Positions 54,578-64,000 are shown, counted from the first letter of the stretch. The stretch is 64,000 nt of DNA from Rhizobium sp. R634 (GCF_002211305.1 NZ_LOKW01000006.1:124001-188000), one strand, 5' to 3'. Numbers and translations: made by a program. Notes: generated from the sequence alone by a model not told the origin.

Positions 54578-54801
54578 ACCTTGCCTTTCAGGCAATTTGG
54601 ACGCAAAGCCTTCGACAGGGATCGGAAGATGCAATTTTCCCGATAATGCGTGCCAGCGCGGCCTTTCCGTCAAAGATTTGCCGCGTGACTTGGGTCTGAT
54701 GTGAATACGGCGTTGCGATTCTGAAGTTCGTGTCGCAGCCGCCGGGAGACGGAACGAACTTCGACCGCGGCCCGAAATGCCGCCTTTCCATGGGGAATGA
54801 A
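54578..54801. other. Intergenic region before the AlaC-like gene
   Basis: About 220 bp with no supported gene or clear terminator. It presumably holds the promoter of the aminotransferase gene. Confidence 0.4.
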
Positions 54802-56019
54802 ATGGAAGAGTTTCACAAAGTCCGGCGTTTGCCGCCTTATGTTTTCGAACAGGTCAACCGTTTGAAAGCAAGCGCGCGAGCGGGCGGCGCCGATATCATC
54901 GATCTCGGCATGGGAAACCCTGACCTTCCCACTCCCCAGTCGATCGTCGACAAGCTGTGCGAGGTCGTGCAGGATCCGCGCACTCACCGTTACTCCTCCT
55001 CCAAGGGCATTCCGGGCCTGCGCCGCGCCCAGGCTGCCTATTATGCTCGCCGTTTCGGCGTCAAGCTCAATCCGGATACCCAGGTCGTCGCCACCTTGGG
55101 GTCCAAGGAAGGCTTCGCCAATATGGCGCAGGCGATCACCGCGCCCGGCGACGTCATCCTCTGCCCGAACCCGACCTACCCGATCCACGCCTTCGGTTTC
55201 CTGATGGCAGGCGGCGTGATCCGCTCCATGTCGGTCGAACCGGACGAGAGCTTCTTCCCGCCGCTCGAGCGTGCCGTCAAGCATTCGATCCCGAAGCCCC
55301 TGGCGCTGATCCTCAACTATCCCTCGAACCCGACGGCCCTCGTCGCGACGCTCGATTTCTACAAGGACGTCGTCGCCTTCGCCAAGAAGCATGACATCAT
55401 CGTGCTTTCCGACCTTGCCTATTCCGAGATCTACTTCGACGGCGCTCCGCCGCCGTCGGTTCTCGAAGTGCCGGGTGCAATGGATGTGACGGTCGAGTTT
55501 ACCTCGATGTCGAAGACCTTCTCCATGCCCGGCTGGCGCATGGGCTTTGCCGTCGGCAACGAGCGGCTGATCGCCGCTTTGACCCGCGTCAAGTCCTATC
55601 TCGACTACGGCGCCTTCACGCCGATCCAGGTCGCGGCGACCCACGCGCTGAACGGCGATGGTTCCGACATTGCGGAAGTCCGCAACGTCTATAAGCGTCG
55701 CCGCGACGTCATGGTCGAAAGCTTCGGCAAAGCCGGTTTCGACGTGCCGCCGCCGGCTGCCACCATGTTCGCCTGGGCCAAGATCCCGGAAAAGTTCCGT
55801 CACCTCGGCTCGCTTGAGTTTTCCAAGCTGCTGGTCGAGAAGGCCGACGTCGCCGTTGCCCCGGGCATCGGCTTCGGCGAGCAGGGAGACGACTACGTTC
55901 GTCTGGCGCTTGTCGAAAATGAACACCGCATCCGCCAGGCTGCGCGCAACATCAAGAAGTTCATGTCGACGGCGGACGAAACGATGCATAACGTCATTTC
56001 GCTGAACGCACACCGCTAA
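54802..56019 (+). CDS. Alanine/aspartate-type aminotransferase (AlaC-like)
   Basis: The 405-residue class I aminotransferase starts MEEFHKVRRLPPYVFEQVNR, a known beginning for AlaC-type enzymes. DLGMGNPDLPTPQ, LNYPSNPTALVA and the PLP lysine in SMSKTFSMPGWRMGF support PLP chemistry, with glutamate-pyruvate transamination probable. ATG 54802 follows GGGGA; an in-frame ATG at 54790 is also possible. hom follows 61 bp later and could share its transcript. Confidence 0.88.
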   Translation: MEEFHKVRRLPPYVFEQVNRLKASARAGGADIIDLGMGNPDLPTPQSIVDKLCEVVQDPRTHRYSSSKGIPGLRRAQAAYYARRFGVKLNPDTQVVATLGSKEGFANMAQAITAPGDVILCPNPTYPIHAFGFLMAGGVIRSMSVEPDESFFPPLERAVKHSIPKPLALILNYPSNPTALVATLDFYKDVVAFAKKHDIIVLSDLAYSEIYFDGAPPPSVLEVPGAMDVTVEFTSMSKTFSMPGWRMGFAVGNERLIAALTRVKSYLDYGAFTPIQVAATHALNGDGSDIAEVRNVYKRRRDVMVESFGKAGFDVPPPAATMFAWAKIPEKFRHLGSLEFSKLLVEKADVAVAPGIGFGEQGDDYVRLALVENEHRIRQAARNIKKFMSTADETMHNVISLNAHR

Positions 56020-56080
56020 TCCAACTCTCCGGCAGCCGCCGTCCGCGGCTGCCGCCACACAGATATTTCAGGATCGATCC

Positions 56081-57406
56081 ATGGCAGATGCCCTCAAAAT
56101 CGGCATTGCGGGCTTGGGCACCGTTGGCGCCTCGCTTGTCCGCATCATTCAGCAGAAGAGCAACGAGCTTGCCGTCACCTGCGGGCGTCCGATCACGATT
56201 ACGGCGGTCTCTGCGCGCGACAAGACGCGGGATCGCGGCGTCGATCTTTCAGGTGTCACCTGGTTCGACCGGCCGGAAGAGCTTGCCGAAAAGGGTGACA
56301 TCGACGTCTTCGTCGAATTGATGGGCGGCGCCGAAGGTGCGGCCAACGTCTCTGTGCGCACGGCACTGCAGCGCGGTCTCCATGTGGTGACAGCCAACAA
56401 GGCGCTGCTTGCCTATCACGGCGTCGAGCTTGCGGCGATCGCGGAAGAGAAGGGCTCGCTCCTGAACTTCGAGGCGGCGGTCGCCGGCGGTATCCCCGTC
56501 ATCAAGGCGCTGCGTGAATCGCTGACCGGCAATGCCGTTTCGCGCATCTACGGCATCATGAACGGCACCTGCAATTACATCCTGACCAAGATGGAGAAGG
56601 AGGGGCTGTCCTTCGCCGAATGCCTCAAGGAAGCGCAGCGGCTGGGTTATGCCGAGGCCGATCCTGCCTTCGACATCGAGGGCAATGACACGGCCCACAA
56701 GCTTGCCATCCTGACGACGCTCGCCTTCGGCAATCGCATCGCGGCCGATGACATCTATCTCGAAGGCATCACCAATATCTCGATCGAGGATATCCACGCT
56801 GCGGCCGAACTCGGCTACCGCATCAAGCTGTTAGGCGTTGCCCAGCGCACCGATACCGGCATAGAGCAGCGCGTGCATCCGACCATGGTGCCGGTCGATT
56901 CGGTCATCGCCCAGGTCGACGGCGTCACCAATGCGGTGGCGATCGAATCCGACGTGCTCGGCGAACTGCTGATGGTCGGCCCCGGCGCCGGCGGCAATTC
57001 CACGGCTTCGTCGGTGCTTGGCGATATCGCCGATATCGCCAAAAGCCAGCCGGGCGCCCAGCGCGTGCCGGTGCTCGGCCATCCCGCAAAGGCGCTGGAG
57101 CCTTACCGCAAGGCGCAGATGCAGAGCCATGAGGGCGGCTATTTCATTCGCCTGACCGTGCTCGACCGCACCGGCGTCTTTGCGAGCGTCGCCACCCGCA
57201 TGGCCGAAAACCACATCTCGCTGGAATCGATCGTCCAGCGTTCCAAGCAGCATCTGGCGCCGTCGCACCACCAGACGATCATCCTCGTCACCCACGCGAC
57301 GACCGAAGAGTCGGTGCGCAGGGCAGTCGCCTCTATCAAGTCGGAAGGTTATCTTTTCGGCGAGCCGCAGGTCATTCGTATCGAGCGGCCGAAAGAGGAA
57401 GGCTGA
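56081..57406 (+). CDS. hom: Homoserine dehydrogenase
   Basis: Hom reduces aspartate semialdehyde to homoserine, the branch point for threonine and methionine. The 441 residues have the NAD(P) motif GIAGLGTVGASLV, GIMNGTCNYILTKM with the catalytic Lys region, and a C-terminal ACT domain (IRLTVLDRTGVFASVATRMA). The ACT domain suggests threonine feedback control. It converges on a glycosyltransferase gene 32 bp away. Confidence 0.96.
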   Translation: MADALKIGIAGLGTVGASLVRIIQQKSNELAVTCGRPITITAVSARDKTRDRGVDLSGVTWFDRPEELAEKGDIDVFVELMGGAEGAANVSVRTALQRGLHVVTANKALLAYHGVELAAIAEEKGSLLNFEAAVAGGIPVIKALRESLTGNAVSRIYGIMNGTCNYILTKMEKEGLSFAECLKEAQRLGYAEADPAFDIEGNDTAHKLAILTTLAFGNRIAADDIYLEGITNISIEDIHAAAELGYRIKLLGVAQRTDTGIEQRVHPTMVPVDSVIAQVDGVTNAVAIESDVLGELLMVGPGAGGNSTASSVLGDIADIAKSQPGAQRVPVLGHPAKALEPYRKAQMQSHEGGYFIRLTVLDRTGVFASVATRMAENHISLESIVQRSKQHLAPSHHQTIILVTHATTEESVRRAVASIKSEGYLFGEPQVIRIERPKEEG

Positions 57407-57438
57407 GTTCAGGCGGAGACGGAAGAACCCGCTCGATA

Positions 57439-58590
57439 TCAGAGAGCGAATGGGTCGCCATCGCCGATCGGCCCATTCCCGGTGAAAGACCTGCCGCGTT
57501 TCTGCTGGCGGTGCGAGATGTCGAGCGCCTGATCGACTTCAGAAAGCTGCATCAAGAGCTTTTTCGTTCGAAAGCTCGACAGGCCGGCACCTAAAGGCGC
57601 GTGCGGATCCAGCTGATCGAATCTCATGAGATTTTTTGGGGTCGTTACCAGCTTCGACCGCATCCTGTTTGCCGCCCTGCGCAGTTTTGACAGGATCAAG
57701 CCGAAGAAGACGATGCAGGCGAGGCGTGGGCTGAAACGGAAGATCTGCTTCAGCGAACTGGCCGCGTTTTTCCAGTTCTTCGCTGCGGTGAATTTGGAAA
57801 AGGCATAGAGATGAACCGATGCGAAGGCGCAATCGACGACCCATCGCGGAAGCTGCAGATTGCGGGCCATGGCGCCTTCGTACACCGCCAGAAGGGATCG
57901 GGCCATTCTGGAACTGTCGGAAGACATGGCGGCCGAATGAATCCGGTATCCTACCAGACCGAGGGGGACAGCCTCGATCTTGAACGCTTCGGCCACGCGT
58001 AGCTCGTAATCAAGATCCTCACAGCCGCCGATCCCGCGTTCCGCATAGCTCGGGTCATAGCCGCCCACCGCGTCATAAACCGCGCGGCGGATCATCAGGC
58101 CGCTGCCGTTTCCGACGAAGCGGAAGATGAGATGACGGGCCAAGACCATTCCCCTCGCGCTCAGGCCGGAGCTGGCCTTGGTGCAATAGCCCTCGGAATC
58201 GATGATGCGGTGAAGGGCGTATACGGCGCCCCAGTCGGAGGGCAGGGGATGAAGGGCCGACAACAAGGTCTCGACATAGGAGGGGTGCCAGAGGTCATCC
58301 GCATCCACGAAGGCGACATAATCGGATGTCGAGGCCTCGATGCCGATGTTGCGCGCTGTCGCCACGCCTCGATTTTCCGTCGAAATGATGCGGACCCGGG
58401 GATCGTCCGCTGCGATCTGACGACAGATATCCGGAGTGCTGTCCGTGGAGCCGTCGTCGATGATGAGAATTTCGAGCTTTGCGTGTGTCTGCTCTCTCAC
58501 CGATTGAAGCGTGGACGCAATATAGCGCGCCGCATTATAGGCGGGGATGATGACCGAAACCGGTATTTCAGAGAGAGAGGAGGCTTCCAT
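57439..58590 (-). CDS. Family 2 glycosyltransferase
   Basis: The 383-residue GT-A enzyme shows VSVIIPAYNAARYIASTLQS, IIDDGSTDST and FVDADDLWHPSYVE (DxD region), typical of GT2. EVRGIGGCEDLDYELRVAEA-like text lies near the acceptor site (GCEDLDYELR). ATG 58590 lies five bases after the ABC gene stop. It is the last gene of a minus-strand glycan operon. Donor and acceptor are unknown. Confidence 0.88.
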   Translation of the reverse strand: MEASSLSEIPVSVIIPAYNAARYIASTLQSVREQTHAKLEILIIDDGSTDSTPDICRQIAADDPRVRIISTENRGVATARNIGIEASTSDYVAFVDADDLWHPSYVETLLSALHPLPSDWGAVYALHRIIDSEGYCTKASSGLSARGMVLARHLIFRFVGNGSGLMIRRAVYDAVGGYDPSYAERGIGGCEDLDYELRVAEAFKIEAVPLGLVGYRIHSAAMSSDSSRMARSLLAVYEGAMARNLQLPRWVVDCAFASVHLYAFSKFTAAKNWKNAASSLKQIFRFSPRLACIVFFGLILSKLRRAANRMRSKLVTTPKNLMRFDQLDPHAPLGAGLSSFRTKKLLMQLSEVDQALDISHRQQKRGRSFTGNGPIGDGDPFAL

Positions 58591-58594
58591 CCCA

Positions 58595-60346
58595 CTACCC
58601 CTCCCCAACCGCGGTTGGATGAAGACGAATCTGGTTCTGCATCAAGGCTGTGGTCGCCGACCGGTGACTGACGATGATCAGCGTGCGGGAATCGTATTCC
58701 TTGAGCAGGTTGGAAAGCACGCGCGCTTCGGTCGGCTCGTCGAGGGCGCTGGTGGCTTCGTCCAGCAGCAGGATTTCAGGACGGCTTGCAAGCGCACGCG
58801 CCAAGCCTATCCTCTGCCGCTGGCCGCCCGAAAGCCGTATCGCTTCGTCCCCCAGCCATTCGTCGAAACCATAGGGCAGGTTCTCGATGAACTCCGTCGC
58901 GCAGGCCATATCCGCGGCCCAGCGAACATCCTCCTCGGGGATATCACGGCGGAAGCTGATATTGTCGAGGACGGTGCCTTCCATGAGCTCGACATCCTGG
59001 CCGGCGACGGCGAGCAGCCTCAGCCAGCTGGAACGTTCGATCGCCGAGAGGTCTTGGCCATCGATCGTGATTCGGCCATCCGTCGGCTGAATGAGATCGA
59101 GAAGCATGTTGATGATCGTCGTTTTGCCGGAGCCGCTGGGGCCGGTCAGCGCCGTCGTCTCGCCGGCTTTGATCGAGAAGCTGGCGTGGTTTACGGCCGG
59201 CATCTTGGCCGCGTCGTAGAAGAAGGACACGTCGTGGAAGACGATTTCATGTTTCAGATGCGGCAGCTGCGCTCCGCCCGCGATTTTCCTGGCGTCGTCC
59301 TGTTCCGCGGTCAGAGCGAGCACGTTTTGCAGCGAAGCTTCGATTTCATGCAGGCGCAGCAGCTGCGAATCGAACTGCTTGATATGCGGCTGAAGCCTGT
59401 AGAGAAGGATGGTCGCGGATAAGGCGGCCTGGAAATCCACCGGCAGGAACTGTGAGGAGAGGATGATCGTTAGGATCACGCCGAAGGTCAGCGTCTCGCT
59501 GAGGAGAGAGGTCGCCGCTCCCATCCGGTCCGAGCGTCGCCAGGTTTCGCCTACCTTCCGGGACAAGGTCTCGAACAGGCCTCTGTAGCGATCTTCCAGC
59601 CCGAAACTCTTGACCGCCTTCATGGTTTGCAGCGTCGTCCAGGTCAGATGGGTGAGTTCCTCCACCGCTGAAAGGCTGGTGGCACCGAGACGCCGATAGG
59701 CAGCGGCAAACAACCCGAGGCTCAGATTGTGGATGACACCGAACACGACTGCGAGCACGGCGATCGGCCATGCCATGATGACCATTCCCACGCCGAAAAT
59801 GACAATCGTACCGAGATTGACCCCAAGTCGCACCAGGCTGGCGTGAGCCGAGGCCACCGAATAGGATTCGGTGGCGATCACATTGATCAGGTCGCTGCGC
59901 TCATAATGCTGAAAACGCTGGAACGGGATCGTCAGGATCTTTGAATATAGCCGCTGGCGAATACTCTCGCTGATCTGATGGCTGACAGTGCTCGCGATGA
60001 TCTCGTTGGCGAAGCCGAGAACGATCCTGAGGATGATCGCGCATACCAGGACGGCCACCAGCATCGGCTTCGTCACGGAAGATTCGAATCCGCCAAAGAA
60101 GGCCGGAAGCCAGGCGACGGCCGGGCCGGACAGTGGACCTTGCTGGCTGAGAACGAAAACCAGGCTGACCAGCAAAGTGATCCCCACCATTTCCGACAGG
60201 CCGGTCAGGATGCCGATGACGATCAGGATGGAGGTCTTCAGCCGCAGCGACGGAACAAGCTCGAGCAGTTCGCGGAAACGCGCCGCGACAATAATGTTGA
60301 ACGCGCTCGCCGGTCTGCCGCGAATGGGTTTCCGTAGCTTCGTCAT
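58595..60346 (-). CDS. ABC transporter, fused membrane and ATP-binding domains
   Basis: The 583-residue half-transporter has an N-terminal six-helix exporter domain and a C-terminal ATPase: Walker A GPSGSGKTTIINM, signature LSGGQRQRIGLARAL, Walker B EILLLDEATSALDEP, H-loop IVSHRS. The layout is MsbA/PglK-like, and its position among glycosyltransferases suggests lipid-linked glycan flipping or export. It overlaps the upstream GT gene by four bases (ATGA). Confidence 0.92.
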   Translation of the reverse strand: MTKLRKPIRGRPASAFNIIVAARFRELLELVPSLRLKTSILIVIGILTGLSEMVGITLLVSLVFVLSQQGPLSGPAVAWLPAFFGGFESSVTKPMLVAVLVCAIILRIVLGFANEIIASTVSHQISESIRQRLYSKILTIPFQRFQHYERSDLINVIATESYSVASAHASLVRLGVNLGTIVIFGVGMVIMAWPIAVLAVVFGVIHNLSLGLFAAAYRRLGATSLSAVEELTHLTWTTLQTMKAVKSFGLEDRYRGLFETLSRKVGETWRRSDRMGAATSLLSETLTFGVILTIILSSQFLPVDFQAALSATILLYRLQPHIKQFDSQLLRLHEIEASLQNVLALTAEQDDARKIAGGAQLPHLKHEIVFHDVSFFYDAAKMPAVNHASFSIKAGETTALTGPSGSGKTTIINMLLDLIQPTDGRITIDGQDLSAIERSSWLRLLAVAGQDVELMEGTVLDNISFRRDIPEEDVRWAADMACATEFIENLPYGFDEWLGDEAIRLSGGQRQRIGLARALASRPEILLLDEATSALDEPTEARVLSNLLKEYDSRTLIIVSHRSATTALMQNQIRLHPTAVGEG

Positions 60347-61428
60347 AGACGGTCCGCCCGGGGTTCCGTGAAGGAGCCATTCTGCCTGGCCGGTGCGGCG
60401 GCGATGAGGCCGTAAAAGGAAGTGCCGCTGACGGGGAGCGCCACGTCTATCGGTGCTGCCCCTTTCGGGGAAACGGAAGACTTACCGGACAGACGCTTCA
60501 ACAATCTTCTGCGCTGCCGTTTCGCCGAGCGCCAGAGATCCCTGACGGCGCGGACGGCAAGCATCGAGGGAAATTCCCGGACCAGAATGGGCACCAGTTT
60601 CCCAGCCTGCCCGTAGTCGCCGCCGCTAAACGCTTTCTTGAAATACCAGCGCGCCGTGTCGAATTCCGCGAGCGTCGCCGTGTCGGCAAGAGCAGGATGG
60701 CGCCGCTTGATGTCTGCCATGACAAGTGCGTGGGATTTCAGCATGCGCGTGGCGTTGCTCGACATATTGCCGGCGGTGAAGCGGTATCCGGTGAGGAAAT
60801 CAGGAACCAGCGCAAAGGGCAGTCTTGCCGCCAATGCGAGATAAAGCTTCAGATCCTCGCATCCTTCGGCTCCCTGATCGCGCAGGCCGGCATCATAGCC
60901 GCCGCATGCCAGAACCTCCGCGCGCGGCATAAGGGGTGTGCTGCCGTTCCCGATGAAATTTTCCCTGACCATCGCTTCGAAGACATCGCCCTCATGGAGC
61001 ACGGGTCTCGAATGCCCGAAAATCACGTCGTTGCCGTCGATCGCCGCATACCAGTTATAGGCGACGCCGAGGCCCATGGGGAGCGTCCCGATCGCCTGAA
61101 CCTGCAGCTCGATTTTCCGGGGATGCCAGAGGTCATCCGCATCGATCGGCGCGACATAGCTGCCGCGTGCCTCCCGGACACCGTGGTTGCGCGCGCGCGC
61201 AACGCCGCCGTTCTCCTGGCGAAGAACGCGGATGCGAGGATCGGAAAGACCATACTCCTTCGCCAGTTCGAAAGTGCCGTCCCGGGACCCGTCGTCCACG
61301 ACGAGTATCTCCAGCTGTTGGTAAGTCTGGGCCAATATGCTTCGAAGCGTTTGCGCCAGCGTCTTTTCCGCATTGTATGCGGGAATGACGACGCTAACCA
61401 AAGGGGTGCCGGTGTTCATGGCGCTCAT
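60343..61428 (-). CDS. Family 2 glycosyltransferase
   Basis: The 361-residue GT2 protein has VSVVIPAYNAEKTLAQTLRS, ILVVDDGSRDGTFE and IDADDLWHPRKIE, then a specificity region with RDQGAEGCEDLKLYLALAA (in part). The C-terminal third is basic and may be peripheral. It is translationally coupled on both sides by 4-bp overlaps (ABC gene and three-part enzyme gene). Substrate unknown. Confidence 0.88.
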   Translation of the reverse strand: MSAMNTGTPLVSVVIPAYNAEKTLAQTLRSILAQTYQQLEILVVDDGSRDGTFELAKEYGLSDPRIRVLRQENGGVARARNHGVREARGSYVAPIDADDLWHPRKIELQVQAIGTLPMGLGVAYNWYAAIDGNDVIFGHSRPVLHEGDVFEAMVRENFIGNGSTPLMPRAEVLACGGYDAGLRDQGAEGCEDLKLYLALAARLPFALVPDFLTGYRFTAGNMSSNATRMLKSHALVMADIKRRHPALADTATLAEFDTARWYFKKAFSGGDYGQAGKLVPILVREFPSMLAVRAVRDLWRSAKRQRRRLLKRLSGKSSVSPKGAAPIDVALPVSGTSFYGLIAAAPARQNGSFTEPRADRL

Positions 61429-64000
61429 CCGATAAACGCCTCGGCTTGGCCCATCATTTCGGCGAACGCCTTGATGGGGAGATCGCCGCGAACCTCCAGG
61501 CGCGGAAGCGACAGCACATTGTCGAACAACTCCGCTTTCGCCGGCCTCGTGGTGAACCCAATCTCATAACCAGCCTCGGCCAGAATGCCGGGAACGCGAA
61601 AATCCGTGCTGCCGTAGGGAAGTGCGATGGAACTCACCGCAGCACCAAGGCGATTTTCGAGCATGTTGCGGGAAAGGGCTGCTTCGGCGAGCAACGCGCT
61701 ATTGTCCAACGCGCTTGCCGGCCTGTGGGAGGCCAGATGCGAGCCGAACCGGACGCCTTGTCGATGAAGTTCTTCGATATCGTTCCACGACATCAGCGCG
61801 GCCGGTTCGCCATAGGAAGCATCCCAATCCGATCGGCCGCCGACCTTATCCGTCACCACGAAAACATCCGCGCCGAAGCCGTTCTCGGCAAGGATCGGAA
61901 AGGCATTGGCAAGGAAATCGAGATAGGCGTCATCGAAAGTCAGGACGACCGGTCGTCCCTGGATCGGCTTTCCGGCCCGAAGCAGTTCGGCCAGACCATC
62001 CGCCGTCAGCGTGTAGTAACCCTGCCGCCTGAGAAACTGCATCTGCTGTCGGAATACATCTGGAGCGATCCGGTAGCGCCGCAGCCGATCCGGACCTTCG
62101 TCCGAAATCCTATGATACATCAGCACCGGGACCGACGTCGCCGTCTCGTTCGACCAGGCCGCCGCCCGATCGACGCCGGCTGGTCCCCAGATAATGTGCT
62201 TGGCAACATCGGTCTCCAAGGGAACGCCATGAGACTCGACCCGCGTCGTGTGGGCAGACGTCTCGCGCTTGCGGAACCGATGAATGGCGTAAAGCTCGGT
62301 CTCGATCGTTTCTTCCAGCGCCAGCTCCGGCAGCTCTGAAAGAATTTTCCGGATCGTGCCGATACCGAACGGGTTGCTCCAATCGAAACCGGTTCTATCG
62401 GGCTCGTCACGCCTGAGATGGGCGTGCGCCGTGATCAGATAGCCGTCCGGCTTCAAGGCTGCGGCGATCTTCCGGCAGACCCGTTCCAGAACCTTTTCAT
62501 CGTCCATGTAGTAGAGGACTTCCGAGCAGACGATCAGGTCCTGCCCACCCGGAATGTCGTCGCCTGCGAAATCCAGGACACGAAATTCGGCGTTGTGGCT
62601 CTCCCGGCATCTCTGGGATGCTCTTTCGATCGCGCGCCGCGAAATATCCGTCGCCGTGAGTGTCCCGACCTTCCGCGCCAGCTTTGCGGAGAATATCCCC
62701 TCCGCGCAGGCAAGTTCCAGGGCCTTGCCTATCCCTTCCGGGACAAGGCTCAGTGTCTGCTCGTATTTGACCTGTTCATAGACGGAGAGATAGTTCCACG
62801 GATCGGGGCGCTCGAAGACGCGCTCCCAATATTCTTCCTTGGAAACGGCCTCGGACGGAACGGCATTTTTTCCGGTCTGGTTTTCGGGGTGCTCGGCTGC
62901 AACGGCACTGTGCGGCTCGCCAACCGGCTTTGCCACGGAAGGGAGCGGACCGTTGTTTCTACCGCCGTCCGCCGAGGATTTTATGAGAGCATTCTCGTGG
63001 GTCGAGCGAACAAGGCGGCGGAGCCGGCCCCGCCGTCTTCCTCCCCGGCGAAGGATTCCGAGGAAGCCTCGGTAGTTGCGGACGACTTCGGAAGACCAAT
63101 CGCGCGCATAGGCGAATGTCACCGGCGCGGGCAGCCGATTGCCCGCATGCATTTCCCGGACGATCAGATGCACGAGTGCGCCGACGGACAGATCTCCCCA
63201 TAGCGGTCCGACATGGGTGCCGATATGCTCCTGGCCGGACGAAAGCTGCAGCAGCAGCGTATCGGCTTCGGCTGCCTTCGAAATCGGGGCGAGATGCCTG
63301 GCGTCGACGCCGGCCGTCTGAACGCGCCCAAGCCTGAAGGAACGCGAGAGGGCTTCTGACGATAGTCGCCAGGCAATGAGCTGCTCTATCTTGCGTGCCG
63401 TTCCGGGAAACGAATGGCTTTCGATCAGGCTGAGGAGGTGCGCAACCGTGGGCGCCCAGGCGTCGATGACATCGACCAATTCAGCGGTATTCTGGACCAG
63501 CCGTCCCGTCTGCAATCCATGAAGGATCACCAATGCCATAAGGTCCTCGGAACCTGAAGCATCAGGAAATTCCGGCAGAATCCGCGCCAGTTCCGTGAGA
63601 TGGTCCTCCGGGCAAAGATTGGCCGACGCGACCCAGACCAGCATCCGAAGCTGGCTGAGCGCCGGCGTCAGCCAGGCGGCGTCTTCACGCTGCGTCGGCA
63701 ATCCGTGTTCCGCTTGCAGCGCCTGCGCCCTTTTCGTCACGAAAACCGCGTCCCGCACCATCTTGACCGGATCGGCCGACAGAGAGCCTTCCTTCATGCG
63801 GTAGAAGGCGAGGCACTTGTCCACCGATTGGAAGCGAGCCTCGGCGAATGCCATGCGAAGCCATAGATCCCAATCTTCGCAGGTTTGCAGCGAGGCATCC
63901 ATGCCGCCGATTTGCTTGAAAAGGCTGCGCGGAAAAACGGCCGTATGAATGGCGAGGGCACAGAATGACGACAATTCGGAGATTGCACGATCGCCAGTAA
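61425..64000 (-). CDS. Multidomain protein: GT2-like part, NodS-like methyltransferase, NodB-like deacetylase (5' end outside window)
   Basis: The frame is open to the window edge, so at least 858 codons are present. Part 1 ends a GT2-like domain: SLFKQIGGMDASLQTCEDWDLWLRMA. Part 2, mid-protein, resembles NodS: SKEEYWERVFERPDPWNYLSVYEQVKYEQTL (in parts) and the SAM motif ALELACAEGIFSAKLA, TATDISRRAIERA. Part 3 is a polysaccharide deacetylase: VPVLMYHRISDEG, VVLTFDDAYLDF and FGSHLASHRPAS, retaining Asp and both His. It begins the operon of GTs and the ABC exporter. Confidence 0.85.
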   Translation of the reverse strand, partial: TGDRAISELSSFCALAIHTAVFPRSLFKQIGGMDASLQTCEDWDLWLRMAFAEARFQSVDKCLAFYRMKEGSLSADPVKMVRDAVFVTKRAQALQAEHGLPTQREDAAWLTPALSQLRMLVWVASANLCPEDHLTELARILPEFPDASGSEDLMALVILHGLQTGRLVQNTAELVDVIDAWAPTVAHLLSLIESHSFPGTARKIEQLIAWRLSSEALSRSFRLGRVQTAGVDARHLAPISKAAEADTLLLQLSSGQEHIGTHVGPLWGDLSVGALVHLIVREMHAGNRLPAPVTFAYARDWSSEVVRNYRGFLGILRRGGRRRGRLRRLVRSTHENALIKSSADGGRNNGPLPSVAKPVGEPHSAVAAEHPENQTGKNAVPSEAVSKEEYWERVFERPDPWNYLSVYEQVKYEQTLSLVPEGIGKALELACAEGIFSAKLARKVGTLTATDISRRAIERASQRCRESHNAEFRVLDFAGDDIPGGQDLIVCSEVLYYMDDEKVLERVCRKIAAALKPDGYLITAHAHLRRDEPDRTGFDWSNPFGIGTIRKILSELPELALEETIETELYAIHRFRKRETSAHTTRVESHGVPLETDVAKHIIWGPAGVDRAAAWSNETATSVPVLMYHRISDEGPDRLRRYRIAPDVFRQQMQFLRRQGYYTLTADGLAELLRAGKPIQGRPVVLTFDDAYLDFLANAFPILAENGFGADVFVVTDKVGGRSDWDASYGEPAALMSWNDIEELHRQGVRFGSHLASHRPASALDNSALLAEAALSRNMLENRLGAAVSSIALPYGSTDFRVPGILAEAGYEIGFTTRPAKAELFDNVLSLPRLEVRGDLPIKAFAEMMGQAEAFIG

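Overview
The window is about 64 kb of GC-rich chromosome from an alphaproteobacterium. It is almost certainly a Rhizobium of the leguminosarum/etli type, judging by family recognition. The supporting signs are the order SPOR protein-nagZ-scpAB-tatABC-serS-surE-pcm, a fused secDF beside yajC, a class I PHA synthase, a mosaic palindromic repeat of the RIME type, paired DUF1127 genes and a CCUCCUCCC-loop small RNA. Most of the window is compact housekeeping sequence with 4-bp start/stop overlaps.

Layout. 1-9.1 kb: cell-wall recycling, chromosome condensation, Tat export, seryl-tRNA synthetase and protein/nucleotide repair (surE, pcm). 9.2-16.7 kb: an NlpD-like lipoprotein with a degenerate LytM domain, a DUF815 ATPase, yajC-secDF and two homologues of mitochondrial complex I assembly factors (NDUFAF3-like and NDUFAF6-like). 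16.7-21.5 kb: trmFO, two DUF1127 genes and a three-hairpin sRNA on the same strand, a DUF2157/GDYXXLXY pair and tRNA-Leu(UAG). 21.7-31.4 kb: trigger factor, a radical SAM protein, then a rearranged stretch. There an alpha-hydroxy-acid oxidase gene lies between an inverted 3' piece of an endonuclease/exonuclease/phosphatase (EEP) gene and a 3' piece of a second radC. The EEP 5' half, frameshifted, sits 3 kb away beside intact radC, with sthA between. 31.6-42.3 kb: TetR regulator, ruvX, gatCA, then a 4.6-kb accessory patch before gatB. The patch holds tandem degenerate tRNA-like elements, an SPFH/slipin gene, a TopAI/YjhX-type toxin gene with a possible leader ORF and a divergent GNAT gene, and small genes.

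42.3-57.4 kb: GNAT genes, an NDUFA12 homologue, DUF2155 and DUF2167 proteins, aat, accC-accB-aroQ, a DsbA-like oxidase, two aminotransferases, a DUF2778 (Tlde1-like) envelope protein, phaC and hom. 57.4-64.0 kb: a minus-strand surface-glycan operon with two family 2 glycosyltransferases, an ABC exporter and a large protein, cut by the window edge, that joins a glycosyltransferase-like part, a NodS-like methyltransferase and a NodB-like polysaccharide deacetylase.

Most notable: (1) the DUF1127/CCUCCUCCC-sRNA locus with a shared promoter layout; (2) the TopAI-like gene with a possible regulatory upstream ORF and neighbouring GNAT; (3) tandem tRNA-like elements before a slipin gene; (4) the three-part glycan enzyme; (5) the rearrangement scar around the oxidase gene. 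All identifications come from reading the sequence and knowledge of the families; no database search was run.
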